Shown: positions 24,080-35,737, numbered from the stretch's first letter. The stretch is DNA of 64,000 nt from Salvator merianae (GCA_003586115.2 QVOM02000034.1:145390650-145454649), one strand, 5' to 3'. The notes: a model not told the origin generated them from the sequence alone. Made by a program: numbers and translations.

Positions 24080-24540
24080 TTGCCCTTGAAGACAATTCAG
24101 AAACTGCAGCTAGTACAGACTATTGGCTGGAACAACTGTCTGGATGCATATCACACTGGTTTTAAAAGAGCTGCATTGGCTATTAATTGTCTACCTTTAA
24201 CCTATAAGGCCCTAAACAACTTGGGCCCAAAATATCCTTAAGATCTGCAGTTGAGGCCGTCCTGATTGTACTTCAATAGTTAGAGTTAGGGACTCAGGAT
24301 AGGACCTTATCAATATTGCCCCCCAAACTATGGAATAGCTCACAGTTTGCTGGAGCTGCTCTGGGCATCTTCACTACATAGGTATAGAAGTTTCATGAAG
24401 ACACACCTATTTACCCAGGCCTTTGTCTCCCCCTTCCTATTTTCAGGCACCATTATTGTATTTAATGGGTTAATTTTATATTTGGTGTTTGCTGTAACCC
24501 ATCCTGAAACCTTTGGGTATAGCATGGGATAGAAATGCAA
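24080..24540 (+). pseudogene. L2-like LINE 3' end
   Basis: Broken frames contain LTYKALNNLGPKYP-like and LHWL-like phrases of the L2 ORF2 C-terminus (from DNA such as CCTATAAGGCCCTAAACAAC). The 3' UTR ends CTGTAACCCATCCTGAAACC and GGGATAGAAATGCAAAT, then runs into ACACACACAC. Several stops and frameshifts. Non-functional. Confidence 0.75.
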
Positions 24541-24595
24541 ATGTATATACACACACACATGCTTGCATGCACACAGAAAGATTTATACAGATATA

Positions 24596-25056
24596 GGGCC
24601 TTTTTCCACTTGCTGGAGTTCTGCACCAGCAAATGCACTAAGGGTCTCCCTACTGCATGTAGGTCCCCACCCATCACTTCACTAGTACCCTCCATCTGCA
24701 CAGGGTGGAACGTGATCCAGAGCAGGAGGCTCCTGATCTGGATCACCAGAAGACCTCAGTATCAAGATCTACCATCATATAAGTGGGACTGATCTGGAGC
24801 ATGGAGGCATGCAGAAGATGCACAACTCCATGTTCTGGTTTACAGGGGGACTTATTTCAGCGGTGCACCCTATTGCACCACCAAAATGAGTCCCATTGAA
24901 ATTTGCATTAGTTTTGGGGCCACTGCAGAGGCTAGTCGGCAACACACCATTGCCGTGCACTGTTCCTGACTAAGGACAATCTGTCCCAGTTGTGGAATGG
25001 ATTGCAGTATCTGGGTCAACTTGATGGGATCTTGAATGATAAGTGCAGAAAAACTC
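24596..25056 (+). mobile_element. Family B element, 461 bp
   Basis: The left end GGGCCTTTTTCCACTT and the complement of the right end, GAGTTTTTCTGCACTT, are the same length and similar. ATA flanks both sides (24593-24595, 25057-25059). An alternative reading gives a 7-of-8 match (AGATATAG/AAATATAG), so the duplication length is not settled. No transposase. Confidence 0.65.
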
Positions 25057-25059
25057 ATA

Positions 25060-26685
25060 AATATAGATAATATGTGGAACGTGCAATATGGCCAAAGGCT
25101 TCATCATATTAAATTTAAATATTTCATGTAAAGTCTAGTTTAATGTTAGTGTGCTGTCTGAATTTTATACATGTCTGTGACATGATGAAAAATGGCAACT
25201 TGCATTTCTGATTTTTAAATGTACACAATTAATATGTAGACTATTGTGCTGGTTTTCCTAGATGAACATTTCCTTCTCTATTCCCTATCATATATTTTCT
25301 TAGTTCTACAATAAGATATATAACACGGATTTTATGCTCATAGTTTCTCTTTAGTTCAGCTTTTTTCTCTCTCCTGTTGCAATTGTGCAAAATACTGCAA
25401 GTAATTTTGTATATTTACTTATATATTCCATACACGATCTAGCCATCAAAGAGACAGAGGTGAATGTTCTGCTAAATCTGAAGAGCTATAAACATGTGTA
25501 TGGATTCAGAATTTAAAAACCATGTTGAGGGCTTTGTACCCTTGGGAAAGACAATTCATTATTTTTTTGCTTGACAATAGTGTTATTATGGGAGTATTAA
25601 TTCTAGTTTGCCATACTACTCATGTCTCCCATTAAATAAATGTTAAAAGTCCACTATTATTAAAGAAATTGTTCTATCTAAAAACAAGCCACTGAAAACG
25701 AATCTGCCTTTTAGTTCGTATGACAAGACCCAAACAGCAATGAATGCTATTTAAAAAGATAAGTATATTTAAGAATTGCCATTGAATGCTAAATTCTCTG
25801 GCAACCTACTTGCAGACCCAGTAGTCAGATGAAATAACAACCAATGATAAGTGAGCCATTTCTTCTACAGGTGATTGTTTTGAAGTTCTTGACCATACAG
25901 GTCATAACTAGATGTTATTTTTTTCCCCAGTCTAATACATAACAGTTAATAATGTTGCAAGAGCCTGCATGAGTAGAGTGATACATTAAGGGTGTGTTCA
26001 GACTAGGTATTTCAGTTGCCTTCTGGGTGAATTTGACCCAGGGGGACACACAGGAAATAAGAAAATTTAGCTTACCTTGCCTCCAACTGCTTCCAAGCCT
26101 GTAAATATTCACCCTTCAACAGCCCAGAGAAAAGAGCTCTCAGGTCACCTTAGAGCTGAACAGGGAGCTCCTTCATCAATCACAGCCTTGCAGGAACCCA
26201 TTGAACAATTGGACAAGTAGGAAGGGGCACCAGCAAGCTCTTGCCAGCATTGGGGACTTTTGAACTCAAACAGATTGAAGGAAGCTGAAAGTACAACTGA
26301 AAAAAAACCAGACCAACCAACCTCCTATCCTGCCTTCTGTACTTAAAAAGCACACTAGACTTCATTTAATAATTAGGAGTGGGAAGAGAGAGAGACTTGA
26401 ATTTCAGAAGTTTCTTTTGCAAATATAAAAACCTAGCAGTTGAAGAGTTAAGGAGTTGGAAACTGCTTCAGCAGAGAGGGATTTCATACCCAGTGGCCAA
26501 TCAGTGAGCAGCACCCTTTGCAGGCTTGGTACCTTGCCTGTTGAAGCTGTACGGATGAGTGTTGAATTGGATCAATGGGTAACTGTGTTTAGAAGGCTTG
26601 TTTTCTGTGCACCCAGGAATTATTTGCTCCTTTTATTCAGACAGTTTTTAAAAAAAATCACTAGTCTGAGCACATCCTAGGACTT
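25060..26685. other. AT-rich, no recognised gene
   Basis: Short frames only; no repeat boundaries could be set. Confidence 0.45.
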
Positions 26686-26689
26686 GATA

Positions 26690-26815
26690 GATCAGGGTTT
26701 AAATCTTCATGTGACATTGAATGTCACTGGATGACCTTGTACAGTTTAACCCACCTCCCTGGGCCATTGTGAGGATAAAATAGAGAAAATTGAAGTTATA
26801 ACAAAAGTGAGGTGG
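26690..26815 (+). mobile_element. Core-SINE/MIR-like fragment
   Basis: Carries the order seen in reptile MIR-like SINEs: TCACTGGATGACCTTG, then CCACCTCCCTGGGCCATTG, then TGAGGATAAAATAGAG and GTGAGGTGGGCTGG. No polymerase III boxes can be confirmed. A related piece lies at 57785-57925. Confidence 0.5.
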
Positions 26816-26869
26816 GCTGGACAAGCCTTAGCATGGGCTAAGAGCTATCTGCATGTTGAATAGTCTGTG

Positions 26870-27185
26870 CTAGCCCAGCTGTGGAAGCTGCTCCAAAGGG
26901 TAGCCCAACCTTCAGAGCTGGTGCTGGAGGCTTTGCAGAAAGTTTCTGGCCTTTGAAGTTTCCAGGGAGACCCTTTTCAGTGGCATCCTTTTCCAGTAGT
27001 ACTTCCTGAAGTGCCGCCAAAAAGGGTCCCCCTTTGTATTCCAGCCTGTGGAGGCATGCAGTTTGTATGCCTCCGTGGTCCAGGATACTAGCCCTGGCTT
27101 GGTGGTAGATCTCATTATTGAGGTCTACCAGTAAACCAAGTAGGGTGCTGTTTTGAGCTCCCTAGCTGGTCTATACTTTGTTCTA
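26870..27185. mobile_element. Family B-like element, decayed
   Basis: Shared blocks: GGAGACCCTTTTCAGTGGC, AAAAGGGTCCCCC, GCATGCAGTTTGTATGCC, and TTGAGGTCTACCAGTAAACC. Ends not resolved. Confidence 0.5.
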
Positions 27186-27227
27186 TGTAGATGGATTATC
27201 TTAAAAAGGGTCATAGATGAAAACAAA

Positions 27228-27343
27228 CCATAGAATCATGAGATTATAGAATTATAGAATTGTGGAGTTAGATGAAACTACAAAGATCAGTCCAGCCTTT
27301 TGCAAAGTTCAGAAAATTAAGTTCAAATTAAAGAAGCTTAGCC
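27228..27343 (-). mobile_element. CR1 3' end, minus strand, part 1
   Basis: Starts ATAGAATCATGAGATTATAG, the reversed and diverged CR1 tail octamer, then AATTGTGGAGTTAGATG and AGATCAGTCCAGCC, the reversed CR1 3' signature. It is cut by a hAT MITE and resumes at 27700. Confidence 0.75.
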
Positions 27344-27699
27344 TAGAGATGTGCAAAATTTGATTCACATTTGCAAATTTGATCAAATATTCACACTTGC
27401 AGATATTTCCATCATAACAAAAATGAAGTTTTTCATATTTCTAAAATTCAGTTGAATCAAACCAGTCTCCTGCTTGCAAAATTGGGGTGGGGGGAGATGA
27501 AATATTTGTTTTTGCTGTGTTTTTATCTGTGAAAAGGGCTTTTTCATTTTTTAAAAAAATGTATTTTTATCCATAAAAAGCACAAAATAGAATGCAAAAA
27601 ACTAGTAGTTTAATGTTATGATTTGCCACAGAAGCAAAAAACAACAGGTTTTTGCCTCAATAGCAAAACAAATCTGGATTTTTTGTGTGCACATCCCTA
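27344..27699. mobile_element. hAT-type MITE, 356 bp, inside CR1
   Basis: Left end TAGAGATGTGCAAAA; complement of the right end TAGGGATGTGCACAC. Flanked by GCTTAGCC (27336-27343) and GTTTAGTC (27700-27707), 6 of 8 matching. The interior is A/T-rich with CAAATTTGATCAAAT-type palindromes. Same family and length as 32475-32826 and 53392-53746; the termini resemble the 1-kb element at 6706. Confidence 0.82.
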
Positions 27700-27795
27700 G
27701 TTTAGTCTCTTTTTGAAAACTCCCAAAGAGAGATAACCCACTACCTCTAACAGGTAGACTGTTCTACTGTTATACAGATCCTACTGTAAGACCTG
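27700..27795 (-). mobile_element. CR1 3' region, minus strand, part 2
   Basis: The continuation of the split CR1: TCTTTTTGAAAACTCCCAAA, then CCCACTACCTCTAACAGG and CTGTTCTACTG, matching the reversed CR1 3'-proximal sequence. Confidence 0.65.
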
Positions 27796-28965
27796 GTGGC
27801 CCTTCACAACACCACTGACATACAGTAGACTGAGGCTAGATCTGCATGGTGCCATTATGGCACAGTGAGTGCAGAGTGAGGGTGCTGTGTCTGGTTTGTA
27901 CTATAGAAGGTGTCTGATCACAGCCTTACTCTCAGGAACGATCTGTGTAATGGTATAGGCTGTCATGCAGCATTCTATGAAGAACTCTATTAGTGTAGTG
28001 CTGCTTGTGCAATGTACTGATAAGAGCATTACTCACACATGCTGTCATTGTGGTAGCATGAACATCACAGATGGAGAACTTTCACTCCCCAGCATTGATG
28101 TTTCTGGCAACAAATGTTTTTCCAAGTGTAGGAAATAACCATGGAAATCTGTGCACCCCAAAAAATGTAGAACAGGTAAATTTGCATTTTCATCAACAGC
28201 AATTGCAGGACAAAAGAGAGAGAAAGCAGTGGGAGAAAGCACTGACATAGTAGCTTCTTCTGCTTTACCTTTACAGTGTTCTGATGAGCATTTATGCTGG
28301 GAAGCTAGCTTGATGAATGTGGGGTTGTGTGGACCCTGTTCTTTGAAAGCACCCACAGCATGATAAGTGTGGTGAAACATGTTTTAGTCTTGGCCTCTTG
28401 TGCACAGTGTAAATAATGTACTTAAGGAGATATCAGCTTCCATGTTTTCCCTAACCTACAGTTTTTCATAGGTGGCATTTACTTATATAATGCAGTTTTG
28501 CACAGCATTGTAGGGATGCTTATGAATAAGTTTATTAGGTTGTTTGCAGCAAACACATTAATTAAAGGAGGACAGGTTTCCAAGGTCTGACACCTTCTTC
28601 AGTCTGGCACTTTATGAAGGTGAGGGGACAATAAAAGATGGTGAGTACTTATCTAGATTAAAGGTAATATTCACTTGTTTCCATTGCCTTCCCCACCACT
28701 CAGCTTGCCTCTCTGCAGACTTTGCAGCCCAGAGGAGATGGGACTTCATGCACCATTGCGATGATATTGCTTTCCGTGACAATCCTGCATTTTCCAAACC
28801 TTTGTGCAGACTCTGCAAACCTGGCCCTCTTTAACAAGCTTGTGCACAGCAATTACCATAACAAGCTAATTCATGCACATCTCTACTGCCTCATGATTTG
28901 TAAAACTAGAGCCTGCCCTTATACACCAAATGTAGGGTGCAAAGAAGAGAGATATAAGTCAGAAC
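27796..28965. other. No recognised gene
   Basis: Contains a 111-codon minus-strand frame (28045-28380) with no recognisable domain. Phrases such as TGGTGCCATTATGGCAC suggest decayed inverted-repeat elements without definable ends. Confidence 0.4.
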
Positions 28966-28968
28966 TGA

Positions 28969-29416
28969 GGCTGCCTGTAGACGGTGAGAGGAAAATGTGG
29001 GTTCATGTTTGGATCCCACAGTTACCTCTCACTGTCCCTGCCAGACTGCAGGGCAACATCACAGTGCAAGTACAGGCACTTAACTGTCTGGATGCTTGCT
29101 CCTACAGTTGTGAGGCATGTATTTCCAGGAATTTCAATGATGCAAAGTACCTAAAAGTGAACAAATTGTGCATGATCATCAGTTTCAGTACTGTGCATGT
29201 GTAGGGGCCATTTTCCCCATAGTGGAAACAAGTGTCCAGACGGGTTTGCTATTCAGGGGAAACCTGTATGGTGAGTGATGATTTTTCCCAAATAGCGATA
29301 ATGTGGGATTCCATCCATTTTTCTTGGCGCTATGTTGGAATTGCTACAGATTCATGTGGCAATCCCAACATAGCTCTGGAATAATCCCACATTTTAGGCC
29401 CTGTCTGGACAGAGCC
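28969..29416. mobile_element. 448-bp MITE with TGA target duplication
   Basis: The left end GGCTGCCTGTAGAC and the complement of the right end, GGCTCTGTCCAGAC, match; TGA flanks both sides (28966-28968, 29417-29419). A subterminal pair, GCTATGTTGGAATTGC and GCAATCCCAACATAGC, forms a second stem. The 160-codon open frame from 28722 overlaps it and is not a gene. The sequence AGGCTACCTGCAGAC near 60740 resembles this left end. Confidence 0.65.
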
Positions 29417-29419
29417 TGA

Positions 29420-30358
29420 ATCTAATTTCAAATCACATGAGAAAAGTGAGAAGCCCACATATTGTATGAAAAGAAAGAAGCAAGCAGCATCTGACAATTT
29501 TACAGCCTTTGCTGATATTTGGATCCTAAACAACTGAAGCAAGATTCACTCAGTGCCATTATAGCACCATTGGGGTCTTCAAAGAGCACAAGGTCCACAT
29601 GACCCTACACTCATTGAAATAGTTCACCACAAGTGTTGCCAGTAGCACTTTCGCAGAAGAACTTTCACTTTTACCAGTGCTGGTAGTAGTACTTTCATGC
29701 ACGTGCTTTCTCCACTCTCCACTACTGCTGAAGCTATAGACTTATCTGCTTGCAGTCTTTTGGCTAAATAGACTGGTCCTCATTTCTCATACATAGTAAA
29801 GGACTGACTTTCAAGGCCATGTCCTGTGTTCCAGAAAACAGTTCCAGTCAGAAACATCAAGAGCAGGGGAGGAAAGTTCCCCAGCTACAATGTTTTTTCA
29901 GTTAGGAGTACTGGAAGAATGCAGCACACATGTTTTTATCCCATTTTCAGAAGAGGGGTAGACTGGAATGCAAATTATCCTACTGTGAACTATCTCTAAT
30001 CAATAAGAAACTTCAGAGATGCAGCTTGAAGTACTTTTTTTTTTTTTAAGTGGGATTCTATCCCAAAGCTAATCTAAGTATGAATTAGATTAATCTCATA
30101 CTAAAACATTATAGCTACTGGTACAATTATTTATGGTTTGAGGATAGTAAATTAGAATCTCCATATATGAAAAGTTATTAACACAGGAGGAAAAAAGACA
30201 TTCCATACAGGAAGAAAAAGTGAATCTTCTCAAGGAGCAAGAAACTGAGAAAATATTCAAATGCCACAATGTTGCATCTTAGAATTTGTTACAATAAATG
30301 GCAGAGGTGATAACAGCCAACCAGAAAACATGAAATAAGCATGAATGGACTATATTGT
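29420..30358. other. No recognised feature
   Basis: Short frames only, with a T-run near 30040. Confidence 0.45.
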
Positions 30359-30600
30359 AGAGATATGCAAATCCAGTTTTGGGTTTTATTCAAACTGAAC
30401 AGTTCAACTTAGTTTGAATCAAACCGAACCACCCTAACTGAACCACCCTCTTGTTTGTAAGGGGATGGTTTGATTCAAACTGAACCAATGGTGTTAATTT
30501 AAACCCTGCAGCCCTTTTTCTTTCTTTCAAGGACAAGATTTGCACAATTGCACCTTCTCTGACTCAAGGGTAGGGGTATTAACAATTAGAATATGGTGGG
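30359..30600 (+). mobile_element. hAT-type MITE fragment, left end only
   Basis: Starts TAGAGATATGCAAATCCAG, close to the termini of the 355-bp family. It continues with TTTGAATCAAACCGAACC and CTCTTGTTTGTAAGG, similar to the central part of that family. No right end was found. Confidence 0.45.
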
Positions 30601-30656
30601 CAGGGGAGGCATGAACTCAGGTAGCTTGTCCCTTTTTCCTGGGGTTCCTCCAGCCT

Positions 30657-30692
30657 TTTTTTCTTTTTTCTTTCTTTCTTTCTTTCTTTTTT
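30657..30692. repeat. (TTTC)n microsatellite
   Basis: Pyrimidine tract with about five clean TTTC units. Confidence 0.85.
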
Positions 30693-31363
30693 GCTTGTAT
30701 AGCACTGTAAGGCTACATTTTCATCATTTGCAGTGGGTGGGGGAAAGTTTGTCCACTGCATATAGTGGTAATGAGGTGTGAGGTAAAGGGGCAGCCAGTC
30801 AATGGTGGGGCACCCCGTGGCTGGAGAAAGAGAGTAGAACCAATGGAAAAATCCTCCTTGGAGCAATGAGATACAGCATCAATGAGAAGAACATGGATGC
30901 TGGTGGGGAGATGTGAGGGGAAATGTGGTGGAAGCTACATGATACCACCATGAGGGGTAAGACAGGGAATACACTTCATGATCATTTGCACAGCTGAATG
31001 CACAGATATGCTTATAGTAGATTCTCTTTCCCTTGTCCAGCCTAGTCTGCCTTGGTACCTGGAACTAAACCTAGAAATTAATGTTTGGGCATATCTTTAT
31101 ATTGCAATGCAATTACAGAAATAAAATATGGCTAAACCATGGCTGGTGGTTAAGTAGAGTTTCAGAGAAAGGTTTCTGAGTGCACAAATTAAACCACAGG
31201 AAGAAATTAAAAACTCTCAGCTCTTTATTGACTCTGTACTCTTATTTTTAACAATAATAATATTTCCCCTGGGAAATAAAATCTCCAGTATTTACCCAGG
31301 GGAGAAAAAGAATTAATTTAATTTGCTTTTCTCTGCAAATATATCATCCACCTTGTTTTTTAG

Positions 31364-31481
31364 AAAGATAATGAATGTGGTCCCTCGCTTGTTCTGTTTA
31401 CCCTTCTCTCATGAAGATTCTGACCTACTGAGACCTCACACACGATTCAGTACTGCCTGGTTTTATCAAAAGGAGAACTTG
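31364..31481 (+). CDS. Candidate internal exon, unknown gene
   Basis: A 118-bp interval with a plausible acceptor before it (CCTTGTTTTTTAG) and a consensus-like donor after it (CTTG/GTAAGTA). Only one frame is open, containing VVPRLFCLPFSHEDSD and FSTAWFYQKENL, ending on a whole codon. No domain was recognised. The other two frames contain stops. There is no independent support such as a neighbouring exon in compatible phase: the candidate at 52335 needs a different phase, so the two cannot be spliced directly. It may be a chance splice-like arrangement. Confidence 0.25.
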
Positions 31482-32474
31482 GTAAGTAAAACATCTCATG
31501 GTGCCATCCTTCAAATGAAACTGTGTTTTTGTAGATTAATGCATAGTGGTGTTAGATTAACTTTAATTTAATTTAAATTGACACAGTTCGCATCATTACA
31601 TTCAGTTGTGTTGCCCTTGGATTCCCCTAACAATATGCCTGGGTCTCCAAAGAAAACACAATTTCATTGTTGTAGCAAGGTGCCCCAGTCCCAGTTATTG
31701 TTCTTGGATTCCCCTACTTCTTTCCTCCAATCCTATGTATTCTAGTGTATATTGTGCCAGTCATGGACTGCTGTGGGCTTGAATCCAATCCTCACCTTTT
31801 CTCATAGCATCCTCGTTCTGGGGATTACCCTTCAAGTTTCCCATTACTCTTAATTTTCAATCTCCCACCCTGCTGACATGTGAATCTGTAGATTTTACTA
31901 ACCATAGCACCCATCATTCCTTGCCATAAACTATGCTGAGACTGATGGAATCCATGTGGAGGGAAGCATTTTATTAATCTGGAATAACTTCTCCTTTTTG
32001 ACTCTGTGGTCAAGGAACCCATTCTGTTTTTCTTCAACATTTCCTGGTTCATCCCAGCAAAGTTTTGGTCCCCTTTTCCATCAGGTTGCTTCATTATATC
32101 ATGGTTCTCACTAAAAATATAGTTTGGTATATGGAAAATGAAACAGAAATGGCATATTCTGTTAGTGATTTTATTGGGCTAAGCAACTCTTCCATATCAA
32201 TCTGCTTCTCAGAAACATTATATGCTAAAAATAAGCAAAATTAGACATGCCAACAGTGAAGACTCTGAATATTACCACATCCAGAAAAATAAATAATGTT
32301 TGACAACAATCACCATAACAATGCTGTATGTTACAACAGTTCAGAACTGATGCAGCAAGAGCTGCCCACATATGTGAATGTTCTGTGGAAGAAAATCCCA
32401 TCCTCTAAGCAAAACACATAAACTCATTAGAGGAATGGGATAGTAGTGCACCAACAGTGCATACCTCTGCATTC
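31482..32474. other. No recognised feature
   Basis: Contains the phrase TTGGATTCCCCTA twice (near 31617 and 31706), with no further structure. Confidence 0.4.
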
Positions 32475-32826
32475 TAGGGATGTGAAAAATTCAATTCACA
32501 TTCAAGGATTTGATCAAATATGTTGCATTTTTCCATATTCACATTGAGACAAAGATGCAGTTTTTCACATTTCCAGAATTTGATGAATCAAACCAGTCTT
32601 CCACTTACAAAATTGAAAAATCAATCAAATATTTGGGTATTTGCCATGATTTTGTCCATTAAAAGGTCTTTGATGCAATAACAGTATTTTTATCTGCAAA
32701 AAGTGCAAACACAAATGCAAAAAACTGTGGGTTTTTTGATGTTACAATTTGCTAATAAAGTGAAAAAAATGGGTTTTTGCGTTGATAGCAAAACAAAAAT
32801 GCAAATTTTGTTTGGGTACATCTGTA
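32475..32826. mobile_element. hAT-type MITE, 352 bp
   Basis: Left end TAGGGATGTGAAAAATTC; complement of the right end TACAGATGTACCCAAAC. Flanked by CTGCATTC (32467-32474) and CTGTGTTC (32827-32834), 6 of 8 matching. Interior aligns with 27344-27699 (GGATTTGATCAAATATG, AAACCAGTCTTCC, GCAAAAACTG-like blocks). Confidence 0.8.
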
Positions 32827-32834
32827 CTGTGTTC

Positions 32835-33060
32835 TAGACTACCAGGGGATCCATTTCAGCACTGCACCAAAACGCTGGGGGCTTTGAGGCTAGAAACTTT
32901 TGTTCCTGGCTCTTCAGAGCCCTTGGAGTCCATTTCCAAAGCTTGTGCAAGTTTTGGGGTCAGTGCAGGAGCAGATCTGGAACACATTTTGCCATGGTCC
33001 AGATCTACTGGTTTGGATCACAGCATGGTAGTGGAGGGCCCACAGCCTGTCTGCTAGTCA
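32835..33060. mobile_element. Family B-like element, decayed
   Basis: Shares AGGGGATCCATTTCAGCACTG, GAAACTTTTGTTCCTGGC and AGATCTACTGGTTTGG with other B copies. Directly follows the hAT MITE; ends not resolved. Confidence 0.45.
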
Positions 33061-33335
33061 GCTGTCAACTGCAGTTACAGCTGTATCATGCCGTGCTGCC
33101 TATTCATAGTGTTTGCACTTAGAAAAAAGTGTGAACTCTGCTGACCAGGAGCAATCCAGCTGCTCCTGGTCAAGCTGTGGAAAACAATTTTGTTGTCCAC
33201 AGCTAGTAGTGTCTGGGTATGGCTGTAGATGCTCCCAGATGCTGTAGAAGCAGGGCCATGCAGACACACCTGGTGAGAATTTGATCACTCACTAAGGGTA
33301 AAGTGTGAACAGACCGTGAGTGTGAAAGGCAGTTT
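33061..33335. repeat. Inverted-repeat region with GACCAGGAGC stem
   Basis: GACCAGGAGC (33143) pairs with GCTCCTGGTC (33161) over an 8-base loop. Ends such as GTGTTTGCACTTAG and GGTAAAGTGTGAACAGACC suggest a degraded MITE related to 40060. Confidence 0.45.
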
Positions 33336-34269
33336 TATATGTTGTCAGGTAAATATTTGTGAATAGATTCCTTTCAAAAATGCTGACCTATTTAAATTGA
33401 TGCAATTGCTAGCCATTCTTTACAGTCAACAAGTGTGTTCAGTAACTTTTTTTGCTATGAGAACACTGAAAAAACTTGGAGCAATTATGCAAAACAAATT
33501 GCTAGGAGATAGGGGAAGGTTGCCCTTCCCTTTTCATGTTTTGATAATATGGGTTTGTTAGTCAAGAGTTCTGCCTGACTGCTTCAGTTGCAATGTAATA
33601 TGGATAAATTAGAGTGGGGTTTTGTGGTTTCCTCTAATCTTTATTAAGTGTGATGGCTGACATAGAACTCTGTGGCCAAAAGAAGACTGATAAGGGCATT
33701 GTATACTATGGTATCTGTCGTGTGTGTGTGTTGTGTAGTGAGGTTTTATTTTAATCATTTCTTTCTATATTATGGAGAAAAAACATTTTCCCTATGGATC
33801 CATCCTTCTCTGTTTATGAACAGATGTGGGAAGGAAAAATGGTTTATAGCACAGTGGTTCTAAATTAACTCATTTATGAAACTCATCAAAATGCAAGCTA
33901 TATTTGGTATCCCTAGACAATTCCAGTGGATTCCACTAGGTCACGCTTTTTAGTTCATTAAAAAATTGGCATCTTTTTTCACATACAAAAGAACTTGACC
34001 TAAAGGCATATAATTTTGGAAAAAAAATATTTGTTAAAGGCTGCTGCAAAACAAGATTCCTAAGGCAAGATTGTTTTCTATACATTCCCAGTTCCTTAAT
34101 AAGTATGTTAAGGATCATTCCCTTTTTTAGTGTCACTATTTGTATGAATGTTTAAGATAAACAGAATACAAATGTCCAAATGTGTGACTACTCACTTAAT
34201 TCCCTGAAACAGCTATCCATTCATAGTTCGAATAAATCACAACTGCCCCACCCTGGATCAATGAGCCTA
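33336..34269. other. AT-rich, no recognised feature
   Basis: Short frames only. Confidence 0.45.
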
Positions 34270-34722
34270 CAAAATAGCATGGCATGGAAAAGATGGAGAC
34301 AGAAAAATTTTTTTTGCTCTATTGGACAACACTGAACCTGAGATCACTCTATGAAGCTGATAGGCAGGAGAATTAGGACTGAGAAGTGGAAGTATTTTTT
34401 TACCCAGAGGGTCATTGGTCTATGAAATTTACTGCCAGAAGAAGTAACCAGCCTGGATAGCTTTAAGTAAGGGTTAGACAAATTCATGGAGTACACGTTT
34501 ATCACTGACTATAGAATGAATGTTTAGGTACCAACTCTGGGACGGAGAATCAGGCAAGATGCCTCTAAAGGACATTTGCACAGAATCAACAGCAGGTGAA
34601 GATTTTGCCTTTGTTTTCTGTTTGAGAATGCCCAGATGCAATTGGTGGGCTACGGTGTGAGGATGCTGGACTATATGGGTTGTGGACTGATCCAGCAAAG
34701 CAGGTCACATGTTTTTGTGTAC
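34270..34722 (+). pseudogene. CR1-like LINE, 3'-most end
   Basis: Same family as 16581-17753. The DNA aligns with the C-terminus from KIMHGMDKA-like coding sequence, through TTTTTTACCCAGAGGGTCAT (FFTQRVIG), to the 3' UTR with GAGAATGCCCAGATGCAATT and TGATCCAGCA. The terminal octamer has decayed. Frames are broken throughout. Confidence 0.8.
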
Positions 34723-35250
34723 TAAAAATAAGTTTTTTTAAAAAAAAAGTATTAAAAAAACCTTAGTGGAGATTTTCAAAGGAAGAAAGTCACATGGGAA
34801 AGTATAACATAGAATGGAGCTACCAACATGATAATGCCCACAATAATCCAGATAACGAAAAGTTTTTATAATTTATTTAACTCCATCTTTTAATAATTTT
34901 GCTTAGTGATTTCATGTGCAGAGCTACAGCAATCTCTCCAAAATACTATTTTTCAACTTCTAATATGATAAGCAACAGACATCCTTTTCAGTTTGATGTG
35001 AAAGGGCTTTGCAGTGCTGCTGAGACAACAGAAAGAGACGATACTCTCAGGGGAAAAAGAAATCCTGCATAGTTGGACAAGGAGTTGATGAAAACTTTAA
35101 ATCCTGTGGCAAAGCTTCCAAGATGGTATGAGATGATAGAAAAATAAGCAAGGTACACCAGTTTGCTCATGTATGCATATGTTTAGCCTACAGTTTGGGT
35201 ATTGGCCATAATAAACTTCTGGTGGTAGCCACTTGAAATGGACTCTGGGT
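34723..35250. other. AT-rich, no recognised feature
   Basis: Short frames only. Confidence 0.45.
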
Positions 35251-35259
35251 ATGAAGTTG

Positions 35260-35446
35260 CTACAAAGTACCTGTAGCTCAGTGGTGGAGCAGACTGCCTA
35301 GAAAGCTGAAGATCATAAGGTTAATTCCTAGCCTCACCCCAGAAGTAGGCAATGGCATACCATTTCTGCATCTTTACAGGAAAACTGAATAGAAGCATTC
35401 TTGAAGTCAACTAGGATCTAGATCTGACTCAGTGGCATAAAACAAC
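35260..35446 (+). mobile_element. tRNA-derived SINE with Bov-B/Sauria-like tail
   Basis: The head contains an A-box-like TAGCTCAGTGGTGGAGC and a B-box-like GGTTAATTCCTAGC at tRNA-like spacing. The body GGCAATGGCATACCATTTCT and the end CTGACTCAGTGGCATAAAAC resemble Sauria SINEs, which share their tail with Bov-B LINEs. ATGAAGTTG flanks both sides (35251-35259, 35447-35455), a plausible 9-bp target duplication. It is a retrotransposed copy, not a tRNA gene. Confidence 0.72.
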
Positions 35447-35737
35447 ATGAAGTTGTTGCTATCTCATGATTAAGCACAGGACATCTTTCCTGTTAGTTCC
35501 TGATTCCAGTCCCAGAGTTATTAGTGTTGTCTCCTTCAAAGAATTGCACAACAGTGGTTTTTTTGTTTTGTTTTGTTTTGCTAAACAAAATGGCATTTCC
35601 CAAGAACAAAATGGCATTTCCAAGAGGGTTCATGGACTCAAATCATTATTAGGCCAAGTCATGTTTATTTCATATTGAGAAATCGTATGAAATGGAGTTC
35701 TGTCTCCTACACTTCATGATCATAGCAAACAAACTCT

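Noticed and set aside
28722..29204. 160-codon open frame as a gene
   Set aside because: Its second half lies inside a MITE (28969-29416); no domain, splice context or family resemblance.
35272..35345. tRNA gene
   Set aside because: Box-like motifs are embedded in a SINE with target duplications and no complete cloverleaf.
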